39,714 nucleotides of DNA from an uncultured Lachnospiraceae bacterium (lineage in GTDB: Bacteria; Bacillota; Clostridia; Lachnospirales; Lachnospiraceae). This document shows, in pieces, positions 32,342 through 39,714 of this stretch. Positions within the stretch are counted from its first letter, which is position 1. Each line of letters opens with the position of its first letter. The notes below the pieces were generated by a model. That model was not told the origin of the DNA, did no database searches, and saw only the letters and a list, made by a program, of their open reading frames with translations. Where the stretch lies: the NCBI GenBank assembly GCA_947643615.1, contig CANRWO010000030.1, positions 1-39,714 on the forward strand, given 5' to 3'. The position numbers were made by a program, and so were the translations under genes.

Positions 32342-33475
32342 TTAATCCAGGAACTCATCCAGATCGTAGACCGTGTTGATCTTGCCGGACAAAACGCTTA
32401 GAAACACAGGATCCTGGGACGCATATTTGATCACCGTGGGCCTGGAGTCATCTATTTCGGATGCCTTTAAAATAGGTTTCATGGAAAATAGTGACTTCTC
32501 ATAAGTAAAACCGTACTCGTCCCTCACATATTTGCGCGCCAGGGCGGACATATAATCCCACGCGCTCTCCGGCTTATTGGCACAGTCATTGCAATTCCCC
32601 AGCCAGCGCCCCGAGCAGCTCCCTCCCGGAATACACGGAAAAGAAGGCGTTGTGTCATAACTGGTCTTATGGGGCGTAAATGTGACGGAAGTCAGGGAAT
32701 GGTATCCCGTCTTCCCAAAAGGCATTACGGAAAAGAAAGGGCCGTCCATCACCGTAAACCCGATATCCCGCAGCCTCTCTTCCGCCCGGCAAAGGATGAT
32801 CTCGCACAGCTCATACTTTATTTGGAAGGGTTCCGTATCTACACCCTCTATCCGGTTCAGCACCTGGTTGACGGATGCATAAGTGGCATTGAGCACAAAG
32901 GGCGCCTGATAGACCTCCTCCCGCCCGTGGTGCAGCGCTACGGCCTCATAACAGCCGGCCCTCTTCACAATGCGCTGTATATCCCTCTCATAGCAGATCT
33001 CCGCCTGGGGATATTTCTTCAGCTCCTCCAGAAAATAGTCCCTCAGGATGCGGGCGTCATAGGTATACTCTTTTGTGAGAAAAGCGCCGTCGCAGCTTCC
33101 CTCCTTAAAATAGCGTTCCGCCGGCAGGGGTTCACACGGAATTCCCGCGTCCCTGCAGAACTTCTGGAACTCCGCTGCATCCGTCCAGGAGAAATGTTTC
33201 GAGGTAGCGTATATCTGCTGGAAATCAAACAGAATGCAAAACGCATAATCTTCCACAAAACGCTTAAAATAGCCAGCGGACTTCATGGCCGTCGAAAGGG
33301 ATCGGGGATAATGATATCCCATGTGCACTCTCGCCTGGTTGATATACGTGGCACGGCCAAAAGGCTCGCTGTCAATCTCCAGCACTCTCACATGCTGTCC
33401 CTTTTTCGCACAATACAGGGCTGCATACAACCCGTACAACCCCGCACCGATAATCAGTTTATCTGCCTTCAACAA
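32342..33475 (-). CDS. FAD-dependent oxidoreductase (DAO-like) with a cysteine cluster
   Basis: The preferred start is TTG 33475, with GAGGG 7 nt upstream, giving 377 residues; an in-frame extension into the preceding gene lacks support. The N-terminal Rossmann motif LIIGAGLYGLYAAL plus VLEIDSEPFGR binds the FAD ADP moiety. A middle region like glycine oxidase/DAO proteins follows. Near residues 281-298 is a cluster of four cysteines spaced CX5CX7CX2C, not usual for this fold, suggesting a bound metal. The protein is cytoplasmic. The substrate is unknown; among glycosyltransferases it may oxidise a sugar or lipid-linked sugar, or help make an unusual substituent. Confidence 0.75.
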   Translation of the reverse strand: MLKADKLIIGAGLYGLYAALYCAKKGQHVRVLEIDSEPFGRATYINQARVHMGYHYPRSLSTAMKSAGYFKRFVEDYAFCILFDFQQIYATSKHFSWTDAAEFQKFCRDAGIPCEPLPAERYFKEGSCDGAFLTKEYTYDARILRDYFLEELKKYPQAEICYERDIQRIVKRAGCYEAVALHHGREEVYQAPFVLNATYASVNQVLNRIEGVDTEPFQIKYELCEIILCRAEERLRDIGFTVMDGPFFSVMPFGKTGYHSLTSVTFTPHKTSYDTTPSFPCIPGGSCSGRWLGNCNDCANKPESAWDYMSALARKYVRDEYGFTYEKSLFSMKPILKASEIDDSRPTVIKYASQDPVFLSVLSGKINTVYDLDEFLD

Positions 33476-33485
33476 TCCAAAACCC

Positions 33486-35192
33486 TCATCTTTCAAACAG
33501 TACTCCCGTATCTCTGCCAAATATCTCCATGAGGGCCACAAAAGGAAACGCCGCCATCATGGGGTAAATGTATCGAAGCTGGACCGTAGGCCCCAGCAGC
33601 AAAGTGCAATAATAACCCAGGACCAGCGCCAACGGGAGGCTTCTTCTATATTCCCTTCGGATCATCAGCCATCCGAATAAAATCAGATACAGCCATATCC
33701 ATATCCCCGGCATAAACAGATATCGGACCACCGGTATTTTCAGATGCCCGTTCTCATCCGCCCAGCGCTCCATATGCCCGTGCAGCCATTCCCACCTGGA
33801 GTCCTTATAGATTCCGTAATTGGCAAAGACCTCCTCGTCCCATCTGGTCTGCACATACCCCATGCCTCTGATGCCCTGCCCCACGTTCACATACGCATGG
33901 GTCACGTCCCCCGGATACAGATATCCGGCATCCACCGCCAGCGCCGCGTTAATAAAGTCTCCCGGATACTCCCACAGCAGGCGGAGATAAGTAGAAAGAA
34001 AGTCTTTGGGCCGAAACCGCACCACATAGGTATTGGTATGCCGTTTTACCGGGTCTGAAATAACCGGGTCATAGTCCCTGTAACCTTCGTCCAGTATAAA
34101 GTCACGGATCAGCGCCCTGTCCGCCTCATCCATAGTATTGTCGTCTTCAGGCAGCACTCCTGCGCCGCCATGGTATATCATGCACCGGGCCAATTGCTGA
34201 ATAGGCATACTCAGCATCTCCCTCCTGTCGCCCTGCTGGGCCCCGGTAAACCGGAAGAGGGCCGCCAGTGCGATATTCCCAACCAACAGTCCCGCCATTC
34301 CCCACAAAAGCATCCTGCCAAGGGACTTTCTGTTCTTCCTGCCAAACAGGACTGCCGGAAGCAATACCGCCAGAAATACAAGAAAGGCATATTGCCCGTT
34401 ATTCCGGAACAGGATCATGCCCAAAGTGGAAAAGAAAAACAGCCATTCCTGCCAGGCAACACGCTTTTTCCGGGAAGCATTGTGCAATAATTCAAATATT
34501 GATATCACCTGCAGCACGAAAAAGGCGCTGAAAACAGTGTCTTTGGTAACACTGATACACAGGTACGCATTAAAGGGGTATACCATTAGGATTACCAAAA
34601 GCAATACCAGCCACCCTGGCTTTACTCCATGCCTGTACAGCCGCCAAATGCCGAAGGCAAATACCGATGCCAGAAGCAGAAGCTGCAGCAAGGCGTAAGA
34701 TGCCATTCCACTGTTGGCGCTGCCCAGCACATTTCTCCCGAAATCCATGGCAGCCTTGATCAGCAGCGTGTGGGCAAGGGGATGATGGTCAATATATGAA
34801 TGCTCTGCTATCTGCCCTACCTGGATTGGGGAATCATATGTGCAGATCGCCGGATAATATGCCAGATACCCCGGCAGCCAGCTTACGGCCAGCAGGAAAG
34901 CGCTTCCCCCAAAAACCGCGCCGCCGGGCAGGGCACAACGCAGGACAGGGCCTGCCCCCTCCCCCTTCCTTCTCTCTGCAAGCCTGTACAGGACAAAGCA
35001 CACCACACCACCCGATAATACGCCGGCAAATAGGCTGATCAGCAGGATCCGGGCCAGGTATCCTCCCGTCCATAACAGATTGCCCTCCACAGCCAAGTCC
35101 CGTCCCGTAAGGCAGAAGAAAAAGAAAAAGAACCCCATTACGGAGAACAAAAGGTATGCAATTGGCTTCCGCAACAGTCCGTTTTGTTCCAT
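33486..35192 (-). CDS. DUF6020-like polytopic membrane protein
   Basis: A 568-residue protein starting at ATG 35192, with about 12 predicted spans. After the second or third span comes LPGYLAYYPAICTYDSPIQ followed by IDHHPLAHTLLIKA, a pattern I recall from DUF6020 proteins, and later SVTKDTVFSAFF. A large extracytoplasmic domain (about 330-480) includes conserved-looking NTYVVRFRPKDFLSTY. The first span contains six consecutive Phe residues coded by a purine-rich run on the plus strand. DUF6020 proteins are suspected GT-C-type transferases or polymerases of surface glycans. It follows the GT2 gene at 35230-36162 by 37 bp in the same operon. Confidence 0.75.
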   Translation of the reverse strand: MEQNGLLRKPIAYLLFSVMGFFFFFFCLTGRDLAVEGNLLWTGGYLARILLISLFAGVLSGGVVCFVLYRLAERRKGEGAGPVLRCALPGGAVFGGSAFLLAVSWLPGYLAYYPAICTYDSPIQVGQIAEHSYIDHHPLAHTLLIKAAMDFGRNVLGSANSGMASYALLQLLLLASVFAFGIWRLYRHGVKPGWLVLLLVILMVYPFNAYLCISVTKDTVFSAFFVLQVISIFELLHNASRKKRVAWQEWLFFFSTLGMILFRNNGQYAFLVFLAVLLPAVLFGRKNRKSLGRMLLWGMAGLLVGNIALAALFRFTGAQQGDRREMLSMPIQQLARCMIYHGGAGVLPEDDNTMDEADRALIRDFILDEGYRDYDPVISDPVKRHTNTYVVRFRPKDFLSTYLRLLWEYPGDFINAALAVDAGYLYPGDVTHAYVNVGQGIRGMGYVQTRWDEEVFANYGIYKDSRWEWLHGHMERWADENGHLKIPVVRYLFMPGIWIWLYLILFGWLMIRREYRRSLPLALVLGYYCTLLLGPTVQLRYIYPMMAAFPFVALMEIFGRDTGVLFER

Positions 35193-35229
35193 ATCCGGAT
35201 TACCTGACCTTCCTTTTTACCATAAAATA

Positions 35230-36162
35230 TTACAGCTTTCTCTTTTCTTCGTTGATTTTCGCCAGGCGATACTCAAAATCACGCTTGTCCTTCGCCGCCA
35301 TAACCTGAAGGATCATACCTGAGAAAAACGCCTGGATTCCTGCCAGGGCAATAAAACAGCTGACAATCAGCGTAGGGAACCTGGGGACAAGGCCTGTCCG
35401 TAAATAGACGTCGATTATGGGAATCATCAGCACCAACGCCAAAAGGATCAGCAATGCGCACAATGCGCCGAAGAAATGCATGGGCTTATAATTCTTGTAA
35501 AGCTGGAGCATCTTATGGATCACCTTCATACCGTCGCTGTAAGTGTTCAGCTTTGACACGCTGCCCTCCGGGCGGTCCCTGTATTCTACCACAACGTTCT
35601 CCACCTGCATATTGTAATTGACAGCGTGTATGGTCATTTCCGTCTCAATCTCAAAGCCTTTGGAGAAAACGGGAAACGTCTTGACAAACTCATAGCTGAA
35701 CGCCCTGTAGCCTGTCATAATATCCTTGATATCGGAATGGAACAGGCGGTTGATCCCTGCACGCATCAAACTGTTGCCGAAATTATGGAAAGGCCGCTTA
35801 TTTTCCGTAAAATAGGTGGATGAGAGCCTGTCTCCCACCACCATATCCGCATTATGCTCCAATACTCTGTCCACCAGTTCCCGGGCACAGTCCAGCGGAT
35901 ATGTGTCATCCCCGTCTATCATCAAATAGCACTCCGCGTCTATCTCCCGGAACATCCTGCGTATTACATTGCCCTTACCCTGTTTATACTCATAACGGAT
36001 CTTGGCGCCGGCGCCGGCGGCCCGCTCTACCGTCCTGTCCGTAGAATTATTGTTGTACACATACACCACCGCTTCCGGCAGTGTTTTCTTTACATCCGAA
36101 ACCACCTTTGCAATCGTCTGCTCCTCGTTATAACAGGGAATCAGCACGGCTATTTTATCCAT
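35230..36162 (-). CDS. Family-2 glycosyltransferase, polyprenyl-phosphate type
   Basis: A 310-residue protein; the start is ATG 36162 with AGAGGA 7 nt upstream, preferred over an ATG six codons earlier. The GT-A domain has MDKIAVLIPCYNEEQTIAKV, VYNNNSTDRT, EYKQGKGNVIRRMF and the metal site MIDGDDTYP. Two C-terminal spans follow (about 225-245 and 260-285), then a charged tail. This is the DPM1/GtrB-like type with two spans, acting on undecaprenyl phosphate at the inner membrane face. It is the first gene of the second operon, so its lipid-linked sugar is probably used by the DUF6020-like or GT-C-like proteins downstream. Confidence 0.87.
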   Translation of the reverse strand: MDKIAVLIPCYNEEQTIAKVVSDVKKTLPEAVVYVYNNNSTDRTVERAAGAGAKIRYEYKQGKGNVIRRMFREIDAECYLMIDGDDTYPLDCARELVDRVLEHNADMVVGDRLSSTYFTENKRPFHNFGNSLMRAGINRLFHSDIKDIMTGYRAFSYEFVKTFPVFSKGFEIETEMTIHAVNYNMQVENVVVEYRDRPEGSVSKLNTYSDGMKVIHKMLQLYKNYKPMHFFGALCALLILLALVLMIPIIDVYLRTGLVPRFPTLIVSCFIALAGIQAFFSGMILQVMAAKDKRDFEYRLAKINEEKRKL

Positions 36163-36246
36163 AACGCATTCCTCTCGCAATCATTTCGTCCACTTTTTCT
36201 ATTTTACCACGATTACTTTTTATCAGCCACTATTTTTATAAATTTA

Positions 36247-36275
36247 ATTATGCTATACTCTAATACAACTGTTAA
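36247..36275 (-). promoter_or_regulatory. Promoter of the second minus-strand operon
   Basis: On the minus strand, TTAACA (36275-36270), a 17-bp spacer and CATAAT (36252-36247) each match 5 of 6 consensus bases. The predicted start is near 36240, giving a leader of about 78 nt. A further extended-10 element (TGGTAAAAT, 36209-36201) could act as a second start. Confidence 0.55.
36251..36259 (+). promoter_or_regulatory. Extended-10 promoter for the gene at 36304
   Basis: TGCTATACT is an extended -10 element; the -35 region is not conserved. It overlaps the oppositely oriented promoter at 36247-36275. The predicted start is near 36266, with a leader of about 38 nt. Confidence 0.55.
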
Positions 36276-36303
36276 CCCGCCAAAATGCCGCGAGGAGATT
36301 TCC

Positions 36304-38022
36304 ATGAAAGCTTTCCCTCAAAGACTATACGCCTTTTCCTGCAAATTTATACAGCTATGCAGCCTCTTCCTGACATCCCTCCTTCTTGTGGGCGCCTTTC
36401 TGTCCACTTGCTACAGCGAGGATATGGAGACGCAGCTGGTTCTCACCAGATGGGACAACCCTTTTTTCGGGGCAATGGGCATTGCGGCCTTTTTGCTGGC
36501 CCTGATGGGTTTCATCCGTTTCCTTACCGGCCGCATGGCATCTCCCGTGAAAGTGCTGCGTATTGCAGTGCTGCTTTGGTGCGTCGCCATCGGCGGGATC
36601 CTGATCGTATTCAGCAAAACCGTCCCCGCGGCGGACGCACTGTCCGTCTATTCCATAGCCGGGTCGTTGGCAGCAGGAGATACTTCCGTGATCCATCCCA
36701 CTGATTCTTATCTCTCCTACTACCCGCAGCAAGTAGGCCTGGTTGCTTTCTTCGAATTATTGACCCGTATCTGGAACCTTTTTCCCTTCCAGGTTCCCGC
36801 CTATCATTTTATCAAATGCATTTACGTGGTGCTGCTCTGCGTCATTATCTGCTTCCAGGAGCGTACCGTGCACCTTTTATGGAAAAACGGGAAAGCGGAC
36901 TGCGCCTATCTGCTGCTAGCAGGCGCCAATCTGCCCTTCCTGATGTACAGTTCCTTTGTCTACGGCGAAATCCCATCTTTCGCCGCATCCTCCGCAGGCT
37001 TTTATTTCCTGCTGAAATTGCTTGCAGTCCATGACGGCTGTGAAAAAAGCACATATAATAAGGAAAGATTTTCCTTCGCCGCTTTCGCGGTACTGGGATT
37101 TACTTTCAGCGTGGCATTGCGCAAGAATAACCTGATCCTCCTGATTGCGGCGCTCATCGTAATCTTCCTGGAATGGGCAAACAGCAGGCGGCATTGGCTG
37201 CTGGGAGTAGGACTGGCCTGCGCCCTCTGCGGCTTCAGCATCCTCCCCCTGATCCAGAAAGGCTATGAGCTCCAGTCCGGAAGCACATTAAGCTCCGGCG
37301 TTACCGCCACCTCCTACCTTGCCATGGGGATGCAGGAGTCCACCCGGGGCAACGGATGGTATAACGGCTTTAATTTTGCCGCCTATCAGGAAGCCGGCCT
37401 GGACTCCGGTCTGGCAAACGAGATCAGCAGGCAGGCAATTTCCGAACGGCTTCAGGACTTCAGGGAACACCCGGGTTATGCCGCGGAATTCTATCTCCGC
37501 AAACACCTATCCCAGTGGGCGGACGGCACCTACGCCAGCCGCCAGGCAACGCTTGCAACCTACGGCGGCCGAAGCGGCTTTTTTAACTCTCTCTATGAAG
37601 GCCCTCTCAGCCGCGTTTATATCAGCTACTGCAACGCCTATCAGAATATTTTGTATCTGGGCGCCCTGGTCTGCTTCTTTGTGTTGCGGAAATCCTGTGC
37701 AAAAAAAGAAAAACCGCCTGCACTGGGCCTGTACCTTGGGTACATCGCTGTCATGGGCGGCTTTCTGTTCCATATCTTCTGGGAGGCAAACTCCCGCTAT
37801 ATATTCCTCTACAGCCTACTGCTGCTCCCTTACGCAGCCGGCGGGGTCAGCGCCCTGATGCAAAGCAACACGCTGCCACATCCATTTCCGGTCAATCAAA
37901 GACCCCGCTGCAAGCAACGGGGTATCAAACTTGCAGCGCTGCAGAGCAGCGGAGTATTTGACCCTCGCGGCAGTCGCCAAATGTCTGCAAGCAGCCACTT
38001 GGCTCGTTGCTCGCGGGAATAA
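36304..38022 (+). CDS. Polytopic GT-C-like membrane protein with repeat-encoded tail
   Basis: A 572-residue protein; the start is ATG 36304 with GAGGAG 6 nt upstream, and a longer in-frame extension upstream lies opposite the GT2 gene and is rejected. About 11 spans are predicted. A long loop after span 3 (about 115-145) with SVYSIAGSLAAGDTS and YYPQQVGLVAFFEL resembles mannosyltransferase-type GT-C proteins. Further hallmarks are FVYGEIPSF and VALRKNNLILLIAAL. The last 42 residues, from about NQRPRCKQRG, are encoded by the dispersed repeat 37895-38023, including the TAA stop, so they are probably not part of the original fold. The gene is a lone plus-strand unit diverging from the second operon. 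Confidence 0.75.
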   Translation: MKAFPQRLYAFSCKFIQLCSLFLTSLLLVGAFLSTCYSEDMETQLVLTRWDNPFFGAMGIAAFLLALMGFIRFLTGRMASPVKVLRIAVLLWCVAIGGILIVFSKTVPAADALSVYSIAGSLAAGDTSVIHPTDSYLSYYPQQVGLVAFFELLTRIWNLFPFQVPAYHFIKCIYVVLLCVIICFQERTVHLLWKNGKADCAYLLLAGANLPFLMYSSFVYGEIPSFAASSAGFYFLLKLLAVHDGCEKSTYNKERFSFAAFAVLGFTFSVALRKNNLILLIAALIVIFLEWANSRRHWLLGVGLACALCGFSILPLIQKGYELQSGSTLSSGVTATSYLAMGMQESTRGNGWYNGFNFAAYQEAGLDSGLANEISRQAISERLQDFREHPGYAAEFYLRKHLSQWADGTYASRQATLATYGGRSGFFNSLYEGPLSRVYISYCNAYQNILYLGALVCFFVLRKSCAKKEKPPALGLYLGYIAVMGGFLFHIFWEANSRYIFLYSLLLLPYAAGGVSALMQSNTLPHPFPVNQRPRCKQRGIKLAALQSSGVFDPRGSRQMSASSHLARCSRE

Positions 38023-38023
38023 A
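37895..38023 (+). repeat. Dispersed palindromic repeat element at the 3' end of a gene
   Basis: The element starts with ATCAAAGACCCCGC and ends with GCGGGAATAAA. It contains at least two hairpins: ACCCCG/CGGGGT at its 5' part, and a 28-nt stem-loop (37976-38003) pairing GCCAA..CTGC with GCAG..TTGGC, two mismatches, loop AA. The first 36 bp recur at 537-572. I recall similar elements dispersed in Lachnospiraceae genomes. It is read through as the last 42 codons of the gene at 36304. Confidence 0.7.
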
Positions 38024-38034
38024 CGCCTTTTGCG

Positions 38035-39261
38035 CTAATAATACATTTGCCCGCGGAGAAATCCCAGGAAATACTGGAGTCCGCATACCAAATGACCCAG
38101 GTATGCCAGCCACTGCAATCCCAACAGCAGCGGCTTTTTCTTTCCCTCAGCCGTGGACTTTATCAGCACCGGCAGCGCCCCAAAATGGCAAAAAAAGATA
38201 CCATACATGTACCCCCAGGAAAAGTTGAAGTCAGCCTTCCGAAAACCTTTCTCATACAGCAGAAACGCCATGGCAAAACTCATGAGATAGATTTGCCAGG
38301 AAAACCGGTATACGCTGTTTCCTTTCAGCTCCTTATAATTCAAGGCCAGCACCAGCAAAGGAAAGCCTATGGCAAGGCATACTGCCAGCGGCAGATTCGT
38401 ACAATACTGCGCCCATACCTCCCCAAAGCCAAACCCGATCCCGCCTTCCACACCTTCCTCCGGTACGAACACTCCCTTATACTGATACAGCAGATCCACA
38501 AACGTGGGGATAAAACAGACCCCCAGCTGCAGTGTGGGCACAAAATTCCGAAACCCTGCCCGAACCATGCGAAACAGCATAATCACCCCTGCGGTTCCCA
38601 CCATCACTATGGTAAAACTTGGTTTCGTCATGGTGGCCAGTAGCAGGAACAGGGAAAACAGAAAATAATCCCCTATTCTCCCTCTCTCCCCATGGATTCC
38701 CTCCTCATAGACGTCCAAAAGCTTTGCATACCATAAAAACGCCAAAATCGCAAAAGGCCTTGCCGCCATATAGGTGGCATTGTGAAAAGGGTTTGCCGTA
38801 AAGACTCCCAGATACTTGAACCGGATCCCCGGCATGTTGATGCCGGATGGCAGATACAGCATGGAAATAAAAAACAAAGAGACGGACAGGGCGCTCACAA
38901 AAACCCTCCACTGCCATCCTTTTTTAATCTCTGTGGACGCCAGTCTGCCTAAACCAAGCTTTGTCAGGAATATCGCGAAACTGTTTAAGAGCATAGTGGC
39001 AACAGCCACCGCCATTTCCGGCGAAGCAAACAAATGGATCAATGCGGCAAGCTTAAAAAATATGGGGTAGGGAAAACTATAACCGCTGTCCAAACCCTGC
39101 ATCTCAAGGATGTACGCCTTCATGTCGGAATGATACAGCTCCGGGTTTCCCGTAGCCTGCCTGTAAAACAGCCATAATGTAACGGCAGACACTGCAAACA
39201 GCATCATCGCAAACAGGCTCCAATCTATAATACGATTTCTCTTCTCCGTTTCCATCACCAT
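38035..39261 (-). CDS. Polytopic membrane protein of unknown family
   Basis: A 408-residue protein; the preferred start is ATG 39261 with AAGGACAGGA upstream, with alternatives at 39279 and 39255. About ten spans are predicted. The first loop contains NPELYHSDMKAYILEMQG, where Asp follows span 1, as in GT-C enzymes, and SGYSFPYPIFFKLAAL, also similar to GT39-like proteins. There is no soluble C-terminal domain; the protein ends shortly after the last span. The gene converges on the plus-strand gene at 36304-38022 with only 12 bp between stops. The family is not recognised; a glycosyltransferase or transport role linked to the glycan locus is inferred only from context. Confidence 0.65.
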   Translation of the reverse strand: MVMETEKRNRIIDWSLFAMMLFAVSAVTLWLFYRQATGNPELYHSDMKAYILEMQGLDSGYSFPYPIFFKLAALIHLFASPEMAVAVATMLLNSFAIFLTKLGLGRLASTEIKKGWQWRVFVSALSVSLFFISMLYLPSGINMPGIRFKYLGVFTANPFHNATYMAARPFAILAFLWYAKLLDVYEEGIHGERGRIGDYFLFSLFLLLATMTKPSFTIVMVGTAGVIMLFRMVRAGFRNFVPTLQLGVCFIPTFVDLLYQYKGVFVPEEGVEGGIGFGFGEVWAQYCTNLPLAVCLAIGFPLLVLALNYKELKGNSVYRFSWQIYLMSFAMAFLLYEKGFRKADFNFSWGYMYGIFFCHFGALPVLIKSTAEGKKKPLLLGLQWLAYLGHLVCGLQYFLGFLRGQMYY

Positions 39262-39371
39262 TCCTGTCCTTCTAATCATTGCGTTTTACCCGGGCCATAA
39301 TTTCCGCCTTAACTGATGGTAATGTCCCTTTCCCATAGTTTATCAGCAATCTACGCCACTTACAAGCAGAA

Positions 39372-39714
39372 TCAGCGCAAATATCCAAAAAGCACTGCAT
39401 TCAGCAGCAACAGGACCAGCCGTTCCAAAATAATGATTTCTCTTTCATCCGCCGGAATCCATAGCCTGGCCACATCAAATAATTTATGGATGCCGATATA
39501 ATAAAACTGGGGAATTGTGTTGATATTGTAAGAACTTTTGATATAAATATACAGAGCATATAAGAGTGAAACCTTCATCTTCTGATTTCTGTCATCCACG
39601 GTACTGTACGCATTCAACACCTTTACCGGATAACTCATAAGAGGTATATTCTGATTTTGTAACTCAAACTTCGCACTTGAATAAGTGCCTATGCACCTTG
39701 AAAATTCAATAATA
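39372..39714 (-). CDS. C-terminal part of an unrecognised gene (right edge)
   Basis: The frame is open from the window edge (first whole codon at 39713) to a stop at 39372-39374, so about 113 C-terminal residues are seen and the start lies outside the window. An internal ATG at 39638 is not necessarily a start, since the frame continues upstream without a stop (FELQNQNIPLMSYPVKVLN). The piece ends in a hydrophobic helix (LERLVLLLLNAVLFGYLR). I cannot assign a family. The 110 bp between it and the next gene's start (39262-39371) shows no clear terminator or promoter. Confidence 0.6.
   Translation of the reverse strand, partial: IIEFSRCIGTYSSAKFELQNQNIPLMSYPVKVLNAYSTVDDRNQKMKVSLLYALYIYIKSSYNINTIPQFYYIGIHKLFDVARLWIPADEREIIILERLVLLLLNAVLFGYLR

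Noticed and set aside
35100..35125. Purine-rich run (six Phe codons) as a phase-variation tract
   Set aside because: The run is interrupted (GAAGAAAAAGAAAAAG) and the gene is intact, so it is weak evidence for slippage.
35854..36303. N-terminal extension of the GT-C-like gene across the start of the GT2 gene on the other strand
   Set aside because: The extension lies opposite a well-supported GT2 gene and has no ribosome site, whereas ATG 36304 has a strong GAGGAG site and begins a typical membrane protein.
1..39714. tRNA, rRNA, integrase, toxin-antitoxin, phage or anti-phage defence genes
   Set aside because: None was recognised; apart from the MITE-like element and the dispersed repeat, the window is a glycan locus.

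Overview
The window looks like chromosomal DNA of a Gram-positive Clostridia bacterium, most likely Lachnospiraceae. That is an inference from strong purine-rich ribosome sites, sigma-A-type promoters with extended -10 elements, frequent TTG/GTG starts, and membrane-protein families (recalled as DUF6044, DUF6020, DUF6077, GtrII) that are common there. Nearly the whole 39.7 kb is one cell-surface glycan locus. It holds 11 polytopic glycosyltransferase-like (GT-C-type) membrane proteins, one of them split by a frameshift. It also holds six family-2 glycosyltransferases, one sialyltransferase-like transferase, amino-sugar and nonulosonic-acid enzymes, one ABC exporter and three SGNH-fold proteins.

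Layout. (1) 1-319 (minus): start of a very acidic protein with 18-residue repeats, running off the left edge. (2) 320-678: divergent promoter region with a 10-bp-period array of direct repeats and a structured leader. (3) 679-1803 (plus): membrane-anchored SGNH-like protein that has lost its catalytic serine. (4) 24463 down to 1785 (minus): a long operon behind a good promoter at 24497-24525, with a second promoter at 20691-20719. In transcription order it encodes a GtrII-like protein, a DUF6044-like protein with an unusual linker, a sialyltransferase-like GT, an ABC exporter, a GT2, a 172-bp MITE-like element, pseF, pseI, pseG, an SGNH hydrolase, a GtrII-like protein, a polyprenyl-phosphate GT2, wecE, and four large membrane proteins. 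(5) 24644-26068 (plus): SGNH hydrolase fused to a novel N-terminal domain. (6) 36162 down to 26141 (minus): a second operon with a GT2, a DUF6020-like protein, an FAD oxidoreductase, two more GT2s, an aminotransferase-GNAT pair, another polyprenyl-phosphate GT2 and a GT-C-like protein. (7) 36304-38022 (plus): GT-C-like protein whose last 42 residues are encoded by a dispersed repeat. (8) 39261-38035 (minus): a further membrane protein. (9) 39714-39372 (minus): the end of an unrecognised gene.

Working model (inference). Cytoplasmic enzymes make activated sugars: CMP-pseudaminic acid by PseG/PseI/PseF, dTDP-Fuc4N by WecE, and an N-acylated 3-amino-sugar by the aminotransferase/GNAT pair. GtrB/DPM1-like GT2 enzymes load some sugars onto undecaprenyl phosphate. 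The many GT-C-like proteins would then transfer these sugars to a surface polymer or protein outside the membrane, and the ABC protein may flip or export a lipid-linked glycan. SGNH proteins could add or remove acyl groups. PseB, PseC, PseH, an initiating phosphoglycosyltransferase and Wzx/Wzy-type proteins are not visible here, so the pathway must continue elsewhere.

The most notable points are the pseudo-SGNH protein, the sialyltransferase-like candidate for pseudaminic acid transfer, two unrelated repeat elements that each supply the 3' end of a gene, the phased repeat array upstream of the left-edge gene, and a cysteine cluster in the FAD oxidoreductase.
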